Shown here: positions 29,772 to 38,997 of the stretch, one piece after another
How the letters are laid out: the number at the start of each line of letters is the position of its first letter
How positions within the stretch are numbered: the first letter of the stretch is position 1
DNA from: Leishmania martiniquensis
Taxonomy: Eukaryota; Euglenozoa; Kinetoplastea; Trypanosomatida; Trypanosomatidae
Length of the DNA: 45,000 bases
Direction: 5' to 3'
Assembly (NCBI RefSeq): GCF_017916325.1
Contig: NC_090160.1
Coordinates: 220,001-265,000, forward strand
Notes under the pieces: generated by a model
What the model was told of the DNA's origin: nothing
Seen by the model: the letters and a program-made list of their open reading frames with translations, nothing else
Databases searched by the model: none
Made by a program: the position numbers and the translations under genes

Positions 29772-30200
29772 GCGAACTACCAGGAGCGCCTTTCTCGGCG
29801 GGCGCGTTCCTCACTGGGCGCTTCACCTTCAAGGACACACATGCGCACACGCACGCACTGGCCGAAGGAGACACAGCTCACCGCGCGACACCCTGGGCGA
29901 GGGCGGTGTTGAAGCGAGGGCAACACTGGCAAAGGAAAAAAAGCAGAAGAGGGAGATAGAGAGAGAGACGAGATAGCAGTAGGGAAACGAAAGAAGGGTG
30001 GGTCACACGCAACCGCTGCTCCTTTCACCAGCACCACCACCGAACCGCGTGGTTTGCGTCGGCGGTGGATGAGGACGGTTAGTCCCCAGACGGGCAGGGA
30101 AAGATGGCGGCGGCCGAATAAGGGATTGAAGGGGGTTGGCGGAGTTGAAGTGGAAACCCCACTGCGCACACCCAAAGTAAAGGGAGCACGCGTGACGCTA
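29772..30200. other. Intergenic/UTR with clear splice region
   Basis: The minus strand has a pyrimidine run (29931-29975) followed by AG at 29927-29926, the probable spliced-leader acceptor for the 1051-residue gene (5' UTR about 155 nt). No gene is seen. Confidence 0.5.
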
Positions 30201-30473
30201 CTACAGCGGACCGAGCGAATGGAAGAGGGATCGTCCGCAGTCCAACATAATGTAAGGAGGATCGAACACCTGTGCCGTGAAGGTGGGGTAGGGCATGCCA
30301 TCCTCACAGGATGCCTTGATGGCCCCGCACAAGGAGAGTGCTCCAATAGACGTGGGCACGGCAAGCTTTGCCTTCTTTGTCTTCTGCAGGCGCCTACGCG
30401 CTGTCCAGTACTTAAAGCAGCGCGGTGGCAAGTGCCGAGAGCAGCGAGGCACCCGTGCGTGTATGCGTGTGCC
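30201..30473 (-). other. In-frame open stretch after the TGA of the 538-residue gene
   Basis: Directly after the TGA at 30476-30474, the same frame stays open for 90 codons to a TAG at 30203-30201. The second half (from about 30375) reads like protein (KAKLAVPTSIGALSLCGAIK, later YPTFTAQVFDPPYIMLDCG) with G/C-biased third positions. No ATG lies near its beginning; the first in-frame ATG is at about 30300. Alternatives are stop readthrough, a recent stop or sequencing error, a short separate gene, or chance. Confidence 0.35.
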
Positions 30474-32090
30474 TCACTTGCCTGTCGGCACCATTGTATA
30501 CACGTACTCCATCCTCGATACGCCGTAGTGTGAGAGGTTCGCCATCACGTACGTCGGCATGCTCGTTATAGTTTGCTTGTCTCGCACCGCTGGAAAAAAG
30601 GCCGAGGAAAACGCGGATGTGGTGTCGATGTCGGCGTCGCAGGAGGGCGAGTCCGACTCGAGGAGGGGCGGTTGATGCCCAAGGGGACTGCCGTTGGGAG
30701 ACGCAGAAAGGGGAGGGGTTGGCAGGGGCGTTGTAGAGCGCGGGCTGCCACCTGTTGGAGGCCCAGGAGTGACGCTACTACTACCGGTGTACGAGACTAC
30801 ACTGTACGGGCCCGCGGTGCATGCCATCCCTGATGAAGGCTGCTGCTTCTGCTGCTCTGCCACAAGCGCAGCCTCTCGGATCTCCCACTGCCGCAAAAAT
30901 TCTATGGGCGTCGATGCAAGACAGACCTCCAGCGCTGGCTTGGACTGCCCCACCACCGCGGTGGCGGCGCTGTTCGCATTGCCGCCTCTGCGGTCGCGCT
31001 CCATCGTCACTCGGTCCAAGTATACGCCGCTGGACGGCAGCGGGATGGTCCACGGCTGCAAACGGGTAGACAGCTCTGGTATGCTGCTCAGCTTCAGATG
31101 TGGATCGCGCAGCTCGTACGCCACAGTGCACTTGCCAAGCGGCGTCCTGTCCAGCGTCGCCGCTGTAGCGGATACGCCGCAAGGGGCCTTGGAGAGAAAA
31201 ACGCCGGAGGGGCGAGCACCTGAGTAGCTCGGCCCCAGATGTCCCGTGGCGCATTCCTGGAGTCCTCGACGCGACGCGGCTGCCGTATCATCTGTAGTCG
31301 AAGCAGACGCCTGTTTCCCTCTCTCGAGTGCATGCAGAGCATGCCGCATTGTCTCCTGCGCATCCAAAGGGCCGAGAGAGTCGAATGGGCAGCTGCCAGG
31401 CAGATCAACGGTGCCGTCGCCGCGATGGGCGGCTTGAGTGCCGGCACCCCAAGCGGCAACCCGGCGACTCGCCTTCGCCGTCCGTTGGCTCGAGTTAGCC
31501 CCGCTGTCACCACCCGCTGTGGTGGAGCGCTCCCGCTTGCGTTGCTGCTTCTGCAGCTTCTCGAGGGCAGACTGGCCAACGTGTTCCAGATATGCCACGC
31601 TCAGGGCGCTGGTGTGCGTCGCCACATACGCCGCCACCTGCTTAATGAAATCGGCATCGGCGATGCCTTCAATATCGCAGTCTGCAGCGTCGGCGGCACG
31701 ACAGCCCGGGTGGGTGAGCTCGTACACCGCGTCCTCCACACTCGCCAAGCTGCGCACCGCACTGATGCAAAACTCTGTGTATAAGCTTGTGAACTTGCGC
31801 TGTGATTCTGTGCCACGCACAACGGTACTTGCAGCCGATAGGACACTCTTCAGGAGGTGGTGCACCACGGAGAGTTGAGTACTACTGCTACTGCCCGCTT
31901 GAGAGATCGCTCGCAAGAAGACGAACTCATCCCCCAGCGTGGCCGCTTCGCCAGTGGCGATCCCATCGCCTTTGCGAATGAGCGAAGCGTCTGTGGGCAA
32001 AGTCAGAGGAGCAGCACTGCCAGGCTCGTCAGAAGTCGCCGTGGCCGCTTTGCCAGCGCGGGACTTGAGAGGCCCGCCCCGATAACTCAT
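30474..32090 (-). CDS. Hypothetical protein, 538 residues, unrecognised
   Basis: The start is MSYRGGPLKSRAGKAA at the ATG 32090-32088. A frame 41 codons longer begins with GTG and crosses the probable splice site, so I reject it. Residues about 80-215 are helical and the best-ordered part (VVHHLLKSVLSAASTVV, RKFTSLYTEFCISAVRSLA). A basic, Gln/Lys-rich segment follows at about 205-235. The remainder is Ser/Thr/Pro/Gly-rich and probably disordered, with a Pro-rich SPRSTTPLPTPPLSASPNGS stretch near 470. The end is VYTMVPTGK. I do not recognise a family. Signs worth noting are the splice acceptor AG at 32142-32141 after a pyrimidine run, a two-codon upstream ORF in the 5' UTR, and an in-frame open region after the stop. 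Confidence 0.8.
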   Translation of the reverse strand: MSYRGGPLKSRAGKAATATSDEPGSAAPLTLPTDASLIRKGDGIATGEAATLGDEFVFLRAISQAGSSSSTQLSVVHHLLKSVLSAASTVVRGTESQRKFTSLYTEFCISAVRSLASVEDAVYELTHPGCRAADAADCDIEGIADADFIKQVAAYVATHTSALSVAYLEHVGQSALEKLQKQQRKRERSTTAGGDSGANSSQRTAKASRRVAAWGAGTQAAHRGDGTVDLPGSCPFDSLGPLDAQETMRHALHALERGKQASASTTDDTAAASRRGLQECATGHLGPSYSGARPSGVFLSKAPCGVSATAATLDRTPLGKCTVAYELRDPHLKLSSIPELSTRLQPWTIPLPSSGVYLDRVTMERDRRGGNANSAATAVVGQSKPALEVCLASTPIEFLRQWEIREAALVAEQQKQQPSSGMACTAGPYSVVSYTGSSSVTPGPPTGGSPRSTTPLPTPPLSASPNGSPLGHQPPLLESDSPSCDADIDTTSAFSSAFFPAVRDKQTITSMPTYVMANLSHYGVSRMEYVYTMVPTGK

Positions 32091-32125
32091 AGGTGCCGCT
32101 GATCGCGCTTGTATGGGTTTGGAGG

Positions 32126-32134
32126 CTAAGACAT
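32126..32134 (-). promoter_or_regulatory. Minimal upstream ORF (ATG TCT TAG)
   Basis: Between the likely acceptor AG (32142-32141) and the main ATG (32090) lies ATG-TCT-TAG on the minus strand. If the acceptor is right this is a two-codon uORF in the mature 5' UTR and could lower initiation on the main frame. Confidence 0.4.
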
Positions 32135-32140
32135 ATGATG

Positions 32141-32160
32141 CTACAAGGAAAATGAGAGAG
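32141..32160 (-). promoter_or_regulatory. Likely spliced-leader acceptor for the 538-residue gene
   Basis: The minus strand reads CTCTCTCATTTTCCTTG followed by AG at 32142-32141. This leaves a 5' UTR of about 50 nt to the ATG at 32090 and excludes the longer frame beginning at 32213. Confidence 0.55.
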
Positions 32161-34153
32161 ACCGGTCGTGCAATGCAGCGCTCCACGTCCGCCCTCGCCT
32201 CCAAAGTTTCCACCGCCGCCTGTCGCTAACCACTGCTCCTGATCGTGTGTGTGTGTGTGTATGTGTTTTTGTGTATGTGGGTTCTCGACAAAAAAAGCAC
32301 AAGATGAGTAATGAGAAGCAGATGAGGCGCAGGAAACTTCTGCGAGTACACCAGTTCCCCTCCCCCTCTTCCTCCTCCTCTCCCCTCCTGCGCGAGTGAG
32401 AAGGCAGCGAATCACTTCACCAACAGCATGTACAAATGGAAAGCAAAGCAAAAAAAAAGTGAAATCGGAGAGGGCAGAAAAGTTAAGGGCTGAGAATGGT
32501 GGAGGTGTAGCGTATCCAAGAGCAACAGCGGGTAAGGCAAGAGGACCGGTGGGGTAGCGTGGTAGCAGATGAACCGGGAGGAAGGTGGCTGCCGAGATAG
32601 GAGAGCGGAGAAGTCCATGAAGAAAAAGAGCCTGTAAAGCCATGCAGACATCTTGGTTCCTCTCAATTTGTTTCGTGTTGTGCGTCATTCTCTCTTTCCT
32701 CGCCCCCTTTGCGCACCTTGCGGGCTGACAGACGCACCGCACTCAAAAAAGGGGGCCAAACCGTTGTCGAGAATGATGAGGAGAACCGAGGAGGGGGAAG
32801 GGGGTGGCATAAGAGAAAGAGGCGACGATGAGGGGAGCGTCAGGGAGGGTACAACAAAGGGAGGGAATGCCAAAGGCTACCTCAGAGATAGAGCCACAAT
32901 GCGTCACTCCAGCCCACCACATGGATGCTCGCAGGCACGCAGTCAACACTTCCCATAGGAAAAATATTGCATATTTCACCGCCGTCATCCCCGACTGCCC
33001 CCACCGGACGCCACATGCGGGGCGCTAGCAAGCATGCTTCTTGTACAGGCCCGACGATAGGCAGATCTTAGCACGGCCTTCCGTGTTCGAAAGCGCTAAG
33101 GTCGTGGACATGCCCTCTTCACCAGTCCGCGTCTCGCCTTTGGTGAACAGCGCGCACGCTTGCTCACTCCATCTTCGTTTTAGCTACTTGATTAGTAGTG
33201 CTTCTGCACGATGGCGTTGCTGAACACAACGAATCGAGGTTGGGAAAGAAAGCTAACGGTGGCCGTAACACCGATAGAAGGACGAAAAACAAGAGCGACA
33301 GAACAGTGAGAACAGAAGGGGGGTGGGGGCAGAGAAGCGGTAACAGGGTATGCTATAAAAGACAGACGAAAGCGACAAAAAGCAAAAAAAGAAACACAAT
33401 GCAGCACACCACCACCGCAGCCACATCCCCTGCAGACTCGCACCAAGAGGCCAAAGCACATGCTAAAGAAGAAAAGACACTGTCTCGAAGATGGCAACAT
33501 GAACCGCGAGAAAGGGGTACGATAGGCACCATGCTCGAGACAGGGCCCCGGAAGCAGCAAAAAAAAAGAGACAGCCTGCTTCTGCTGTTGCCATGATTGC
33601 CATCAAGCTTCGCAATGAGCCCGCACCCAGCCCCACACATGCCACTACACCAGAGGCAAGAGCACAGACACAAACACCAAAACAGCGCTAATACAATGGC
33701 GCCACACACCATCACAAGCACGTACAAGTCATATGAACTAGAGTAAAGTTAGCAGGAAGATTCGAGAGCTGGAAAAAGAAAGAGAGGCCCCTTCGCCTCA
33801 GCAAGCACGCGTTTCGAGTCCACCTGTAAGCACACTCAGACAGCGACGGCCGCACACAAAAAGGGACACCCTTCGCTGGGGCATCTTCCATGGCGCGCGC
33901 TAGTAGCAAAGTAGCCTTTCACGCTTCTCCAAGGAGAGGGTGATATACACCACGGTGGGAGCGAACACCAAGTAGCCCTCATCGGGCCCCTCCATTTCCG
34001 CCGACTTCATAGCCATACATAGCGTCCCTTAACCGGCAGACAAAAGCTTAGTTTCTGGTATCAAAGCTCAGTACCCATTCTCTGTGGGAGGAAGCCATGC
34101 CCCCTCCCTCTTCCGATCCATTACCAACGGCCAGGTTTCGCTATCCCCAACAC

Positions 34154-34602
34154 GGTGAGGCCACTACGACGCAGCGACGTCATGTCCCTTGGTGGAGACG
34201 GATGTTGGTGGTCAGGTTCGGCACGGTGTTGCGTCGGAGGAGCCTGCGAGGGATCAGCGGCCTTGCGGCCATCCACATGGCAGACGCAGCGTCAGCATGA
34301 CTCGGATGTGCCTCATCGACGCCCTCGCCGCCCACTGGTGTATGGGGGCCTGAGCTGCTTCCGTCCCTGGAGGGGGTGGGGCACCTGCCAGGTGGTCCCA
34401 GACGTTATGGGCGCGCCTGTGGGGCGACCTGCAGCGTTTGGGCGGGTGGAATTGGAGACAGGGGCTGCGCGCACACGGCACGGCTGGCATTGCTCTACAG
34501 GGCGCCTCGGGCAGCACAGCAGGGCGCCATGGGCCAGGTAGAGTCGAGCTTAACGCATGCTGTATGGGCAAATGGACAAGTCATAAATATATGAGAGCAA
34601 AG
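34154..34602 (+). repeat. Dispersed SIDER-like repeat, copy B
   Basis: The 449-bp stretch aligns without indels to 43431-43879. By eye the only difference is one base in the TATG(G/A)GCAAA segment. Its 5' flank (about 34090-34153, CCATGCCCCCTCCCTC and following) is not shared with copies A and C, so it lacks their 49-bp module. A poly-A run of 11 at 34685-34695, 82 bp beyond the shared end, could be the tail of a longer element of about 0.6 kb. The copy lies antisense to the surrounding minus-strand unit. SIDER assignment is inferred. Confidence 0.8.
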
Positions 34603-35274
34603 GCTGCCTCCGAGATACTAAGGCCTTTTCACGGATTGCACACCCCTGCCGCTTTGCAAATGACATAAAGTCATCGACAGGATGAAAAAAAAAAACATGA
34701 AAGGCCTCGCAGAGCAAGCGTGCACTCTTTAGTCACCGAGGGAAATGAGCGAAGGCGCTCCCGCAACTTCTAAAACGTCGACGGCAGGTGGCATAGCAGA
34801 ATGCGAACATTTATTGTTCAAGCTGCGTCGCGCAGACAGGGGCACGTAGAGAGAAGAAAGAGAAACGGGTCGCGTACAAAACGCAAAAGGAGAAGCAAGA
34901 GAACGATGCCGAAAAGCGGATCAGGAAAAGTTACGCAATCATCCAGTATCGGAGTGCGCCATTTTCCATTCTCCTTTCCTGTCGCTTCACATATGGAAAA
35001 ATGAAAAGAACACAAAACTTCAGAAAACAAGGCACACGCGCATATCCACGTCGAGAGGGTGCCCGCTCCACTCCGTTTACGCAGTGTGTTTCTTTTTCTT
35101 CTTCGTCAACACATTGCCCTCGTTGCAAGCCACTCGAAAAAGACGGCCAATGGAGCTCGATACCCGTGTGCGCTCATCAAGCCAGAACCATGCGATAGGC
35201 ACTTATGAGGCTAGTTCTCCTGAAATCATTGCTGCAAGTCTAGGCTAGTGTGCTGGGAGGCTTCGAGATCCTGG

Positions 35275-36363
35275 TCAGCCCACAACGTTTAAGCCGTGGC
35301 GGCGAGCGGCGCGACGAGCAGCCAGGTCCTTCCGATAGAAGATGAACTGTTTCGCAAACATGAAGCACGTAAAAACAGCCTGTGTAGCCCAGAGGGCTGC
35401 CATCACTGCTACAGGTGCCACCACGCCAGCCTTTCGAGTCTCCTGAATCCACTTCGCAAGGACGATACCACATACTCCATAGTTTATGGGACCAACGAGA
35501 GCAAAAATGGCTTGCGCCAGCGCGACAAGGAGGCCACACAAGGCCAAAATGTGCTGTGGCGGCCGCCCTGTCGAGCACCCTCGGTAAATCCTCCAGTACC
35601 AAAGCAGAAAGCTGAATGGGATACCGAAAAGATGCACAACTGCAAGCGCCGCGTTTACCACTTTGTTGATATCGCGCTTTACATACACTTTAGGGCGAAT
35701 AGGAGCGTAGCTAATGCCTATGGCTATGCCGCAATTGGCTACGAGGAGAATGCACACGGCAACCCAATCCCAGAAGGCCATCTTTACAAAGAGCTGCCGG
35801 TGCTCTGGCACAGCCGAAAAACTGTGGTAGACGAGCGGATGAATGCAAAGAAACTTGCGCGGGAAATTGGGAACCTCTCCCATTTCCCTCGTAACAGCCT
35901 CTTCTCTGATAATACGCTGTTCCAAGTCATTCAGGCGTTGCTCTTCGAGGAGTGCGTTTTGCCAACGCTGCTCAAGGCGCGCAGTTCTCTTCTGCTGCTC
36001 CGTCATTCCTTTTGTGCTCTTTTTGTTGGTTCCAAGGACCACTTTCACCACGCCAGTCTTTGAGCTTTTCTTCTTTTGCCCTTTTGGAGCGCGACCAACT
36101 TTGGCTGTGACGGTTACGTTGGCATCACCCCCAACCTCAAAGGCACCAGGAGAGGCTGGCACCTCACTATAGTTAAGCCCCTCACGGGGAGAGTAATCTG
36201 AAGCGTTGTTGCCATTGCTCTCTCGATCGCTGCTGTCGTCATCGCTACCTTGTGGGGGATTTTGCCCAGGTGTTGCGCCGTTCCTTCGATTATTCGCGGA
36301 GCCGGGCTCGCCAAAGTAGTAGAGAGCACGAAGCTCTTGCGTCTCGCTTGAGCCTTGGAACAT
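35275..36363 (-). CDS. SCAMP-like (secretory carrier membrane protein) four-span protein
   Basis: The protein is 362 residues with an ATG at 36363-36361. The N-terminal 165 residues are cytosolic-type: Asn/Ser/Asp-rich up to about 80, basic with Lys clusters at 95-118, then a charged helix (about 120-160). NFPRKFLCIHPLVYHSF (166-182) precedes the first membrane span, as in SCAMPs. Four hydrophobic spans follow at about 198-219, 236-258, 270-305 (one long or kinked) and 313-342. GIPFSFLLWYWRIYRGC (247-263) matches the conserved SCAMP segment after the second span. The tail is basic. SCAMPs move between Golgi, endosomes and plasma membrane and act in vesicle traffic, so a role at the flagellar pocket/endosome system is an inference. 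An acceptor AG lies at 36437-36436. Confidence 0.88.
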   Translation of the reverse strand: MFQGSSETQELRALYYFGEPGSANNRRNGATPGQNPPQGSDDDSSDRESNGNNASDYSPREGLNYSEVPASPGAFEVGGDANVTVTAKVGRAPKGQKKKSSKTGVVKVVLGTNKKSTKGMTEQQKRTARLEQRWQNALLEEQRLNDLEQRIIREEAVTREMGEVPNFPRKFLCIHPLVYHSFSAVPEHRQLFVKMAFWDWVAVCILLVANCGIAIGISYAPIRPKVYVKRDINKVVNAALAVVHLFGIPFSFLLWYWRIYRGCSTGRPPQHILALCGLLVALAQAIFALVGPINYGVCGIVLAKWIQETRKAGVVAPVAVMAALWATQAVFTCFMFAKQFIFYRKDLAARRAARRHGLNVVG

Positions 36364-36768
36364 GAGAACCTTAGAATCGAAACTTTACGCAAGAAAAATG
36401 CGTGTTTGTGAAGTTGCAGCCCTTGCTGGCACACGCTAAGGCAACAAGCAGAGAAAATAGGGTAGATATCAAAAAGAGAAGTGTGCCTGACTTGTGAAGC
36501 AGCGTGCCTGTTTCGAACCCCTGGCAGACAAGCCGAACGCCCGTTACATCACAGCACGAGCGTACAACGCTCACATTGTGCGCGAGGAACATCTTCGATA
36601 TCGCACGCCGAGTCGCTAAGCGATTCAGCCATTGTACCTGGCTTTGTAGAACACACTGTCATTTTTCGTTTTTTTCCAGTACCGCCCTTAAACTATTTCT
36701 GACCACGGCACAGCGCCGGTGTGGGAAGGAAAAAAGCGTTGGCATCATCTCTTCCTTATCCATTACAA
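36364..36768. other. Intergenic/UTR, no gene seen
   Basis: It holds the splice region of the SCAMP-like gene (pyrimidine-rich on the minus strand to 36480, AG at 36437-36436) and the 3' UTR of the thioredoxin-like gene. Composition is AT-rich compared with the left part of the window. Confidence 0.5.
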
Positions 36769-37233
36769 TCACTCGCGGTATTTTCTAATCGCTTCAATGA
36801 GCTCTGCTTTTTCCATCAGCCCTGTGGCAGGAATGCTATGCTGCCGCATTAATAAAAGCAGGTCTCTCGACCTCATGGCCTCCAGCTCGTTATCCAACGG
36901 GATAGGAGGAGGTGGGATCACTTCGTGCTCACCAACAAGCTTCGTTACGGAGTTAATATCAGCACCCTCGAAAGTAGCCACCACTTTTCCCTTCTTGAAA
37001 AAGTAAAAGGTGGGCATTGCACGAACGGGGTACTCACGGATGACATCAGGAGTGCGATCAACATCAACTTTCGCGAAATTGACATGCTGCTTTCTGGAGG
37101 CGAGGTTTTCAATGAGAGGGGCGACCGCCTTGCATGGTCCACACCACGTTGCAAAAAAATCGACCACCGTGAGCTTAGGCTGATGTACGAGCGCCTGAAG
37201 CTCGGCTAAAGTGGATACTGCGCGAACAGCCAT
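36769..37233 (-). CDS. Thioredoxin-like protein with C-terminal helical (SAP-like) extension
   Basis: The protein is 154 residues, ATG at 37233-37231, TGA at 36771-36769. Residues 1 to about 103 are a complete thioredoxin fold: the strand VVDFFATWCGPCK with the redox-active WCGPC at 30-34, the strand FAKVDVD (53-59), and the cis-proline in RAMPTFYFF (P74). It has no signal peptide and is likely cytosolic. After a Pro-rich linker (EVIPPPPIPLDN, 104-115) there is a roughly 35-residue two-helix unit (RSRDLLLLMRQHSIPATGLMEKAELIEAIRKY) resembling SAP-type helix-turn-helix motifs. Normal thioredoxins are about 105-110 residues, so this extension is distinctive. It may target the enzyme to a nucleic acid or protein partner. 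That is inference. Confidence 0.92.
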   Translation of the reverse strand: MAVRAVSTLAELQALVHQPKLTVVDFFATWCGPCKAVAPLIENLASRKQHVNFAKVDVDRTPDVIREYPVRAMPTFYFFKKGKVVATFEGADINSVTKLVGEHEVIPPPPIPLDNELEAMRSRDLLLLMRQHSIPATGLMEKAELIEAIRKYRE

Positions 37234-37671
37234 TGAGGTGCTACTCTGTTCATTAAGAGTCTCTTAAGACATGCAACTAAAAAAATGAGATGGGGATATG
37301 AGAGAAGGAAGTAATTGGCTGAGGCACGCCATCTATTAAAGTTGCTCGTGCACAAGGCATCATCTGTTCTTCTAAAGACTGCCAGAATATGGCAAGCTCA
37401 GCGCACATTTGTTTAGGTGCGCCTCACTCTATTTTGTTGCTTAGCATTTTTTTTTCACGTCGCATTCGGGAAAAAAAGCGGGAAGCCCATAGGAACAGGT
37501 CCCGCAGCATTTCGACTGTCACCGGGAGAAGGAGTCGATAGTTTACATATTTTTCTGCTTTCGTTGCTGGTGGTACTACAAAGCGAATAAAGCGATGAGT
37601 AGGACATACAAAAATGATATCGGTACAGTTTTTTTTTTCGACAAGCTCTTTTTTGCCAGGTAACAGAAAGC
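37234..37671. other. Intergenic/UTR, no gene seen
   Basis: AT-rich spacer with the thioredoxin-like splice region (about 37277-37315) and T-rich runs at 37447-37456 and 37629-37638. No coding signal. Confidence 0.5.
37264..37272 (-). promoter_or_regulatory. Minimal upstream ORF (ATG TCT TAA)
   Basis: The likely acceptor AG is at 37278-37277 after a T-rich tract. The transcript then reads ATG-TCT-TAA before the main ATG at 37233. It is the same two-codon form as upstream of the 538-residue gene. Confidence 0.4.
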
Positions 37672-38610
37672 CTATTTAGCCACCACCTTCTTCACTCGCG
37701 ACTTCTTGGATTTTATCTTGTTGACAGACATCTGCTGGGCAGCGTGCGGCTTCTTGACCTCTGCGCAGGATGGCACAAAATCAGCAGCTACACGCATGGG
37801 CTTCTTCTGCTGTAGCTCAAATGTGTACGGTGGGTGATAAGACGGGTGGTAATGATCTTTTTGCTTCTCTTCGATTTGTTTCCGCTTGTTGTCGGGAGGA
37901 GCAGAAAAAACAACCTCCGTGCCATCGCCGTAAAACAGATTGTGGTACGTACCTTCTGCCTTGGCCCGCTCTGGGTGTTCCTTCTTGAACCGCTCAGCAT
38001 TATACGGAAGCATTAGCGGTACACCTGGATCGACGTACGCGCGCCGCTCTTCCCAATGGCGAGGAGGTCCACTCGCTGTGGGAATTGTAAAGCGTGCGTT
38101 GACTTTGCTGTTGTACGCATTTGTCTTTGCACGAAGATTGGAAGCATAGTGCTCAACGTAGCTGGGAACTTCTGAGAAAAGGCTCTGCTCCATTGCAATG
38201 ATATCTTTGCAGATGTCCACCGCATTTCGGCACACATCTTCGTCATCGCGGCCAAAGGCACTCAGTCCTCGAATAACAGACATGTAGCCCTCATCCACCT
38301 CACGTGTAGCCATATTAAAAACATGCGGGTTTGAAAGATCGTCATCTGCCGCTGCGGGTTCCTGCTCTTCACCAGAAACAGCTTCCCCTTCGGCGACTTC
38401 GTGCAGCGCGCCAGTATCTACTCTGGATTCCCTGGGTGCACCATTCTCCTGCGCGGGAGGGGCAGCCTCGGGCGCTTCAACTAGCTGTGCTTCGGTTTCT
38501 GTTGTCGACATTTTCAGAAAGGCCTCCATGTTTGGTGTGGTTGCGCTTGTCAGGCGTGATCGACGGCTTTTGGAGCCTGTCTGGATCTTGGAACGAGCAA
38601 AGAACGACAT
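37672..38610 (-). CDS. Hypothetical protein, 312 residues, acidic N-terminal and basic C-terminal regions
   Basis: ATG at 38610-38608 and TAG at 37674-37672. Residues 1-30 are basic (SKIQTGSKSRRSRLTS). Residues 36-92 are acidic and disordered (Glu/Ala-rich). The centre (about 93-200) looks folded, with helices around VDICKDIIAMEQSLFSEV and VEHYASNLRAKTNAYNSKV. A segment rich in Pro, Tyr and His follows (DHYHPSYHPPYTF, near 250). The last 25 residues are Lys-rich (IKSKKSRVKKVVAK). I do not recognise it. Its uneven charge and Tyr/Pro motifs recall cytoskeleton- or axoneme-associated proteins of trypanosomatids, but this is only an impression. Confidence 0.8.
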   Translation of the reverse strand: MSFFARSKIQTGSKSRRSRLTSATTPNMEAFLKMSTTETEAQLVEAPEAAPPAQENGAPRESRVDTGALHEVAEGEAVSGEEQEPAAADDDLSNPHVFNMATREVDEGYMSVIRGLSAFGRDDEDVCRNAVDICKDIIAMEQSLFSEVPSYVEHYASNLRAKTNAYNSKVNARFTIPTASGPPRHWEERRAYVDPGVPLMLPYNAERFKKEHPERAKAEGTYHNLFYGDGTEVVFSAPPDNKRKQIEEKQKDHYHPSYHPPYTFELQQKKPMRVAADFVPSCAEVKKPHAAQQMSVNKIKSKKSRVKKVVAK

Positions 38611-38997
38611 TGTTGTAAGGGGTCAGCCCAGATCCGCATCATACGGAGGCAGAAAAAAGCGAAGGAAAAATGGGAAGGCTTTGTGCAGAGAAAGGGAATC
38701 ATCCTTTTTCCCCTAAGCGTCTGTTCCTGAGTGGCAGCATGGTGTGGGAACTTCCTCTTTGTATTTGCAGAATTGCCTCGGGGTGACCCAAAAAGGCCGA
38801 TCTCGCGGACACTTATGCACATCCGTGAATTAATCCCGTGATATCTGTGCTAATTATCCTTTTCATTCTAGTCCTCCCCTTGCCAATTCGAACAGCAAAG
38901 GCTTAAGTACAGAGGCGCTCTAGTCCAGTCTATTCCACTGTTTTTATCCTCTTTGCAGAGTTGCGCACCAGAGAGAACAAAATAGGCGATGTGAGAT
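38611..38997. other. Intergenic/UTR, no gene seen
   Basis: Spacer between two minus-strand genes. It holds the splice region of the 312-residue gene (purine-rich on the plus strand near 38645-38700) and the 3' UTR of the 190-residue gene. Confidence 0.5.

Larger units (their letters stand above)
32091..35274. other. Long intergenic/UTR region with a dispersed repeat
   Basis: About 3.2 kb, presumed to be mostly 3' UTR of the SCAMP-like gene. It includes a TG repeat (32243-32266), purine-rich plus-strand stretches around 32750-32850, and repeat copy B (34154-34602) in antisense orientation, with a poly-A run at 34685-34695. From about 34.6 kb on, the sequence becomes visibly more AT-rich. No gene is seen. 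Confidence 0.5.

Noticed and set aside
32091..32213. N-terminal extension of the 538-residue protein with a hydrophobic stretch like a signal anchor
   Set aside because: It begins with GTG and spans the likely splice acceptor, so it would not be in the mature mRNA.
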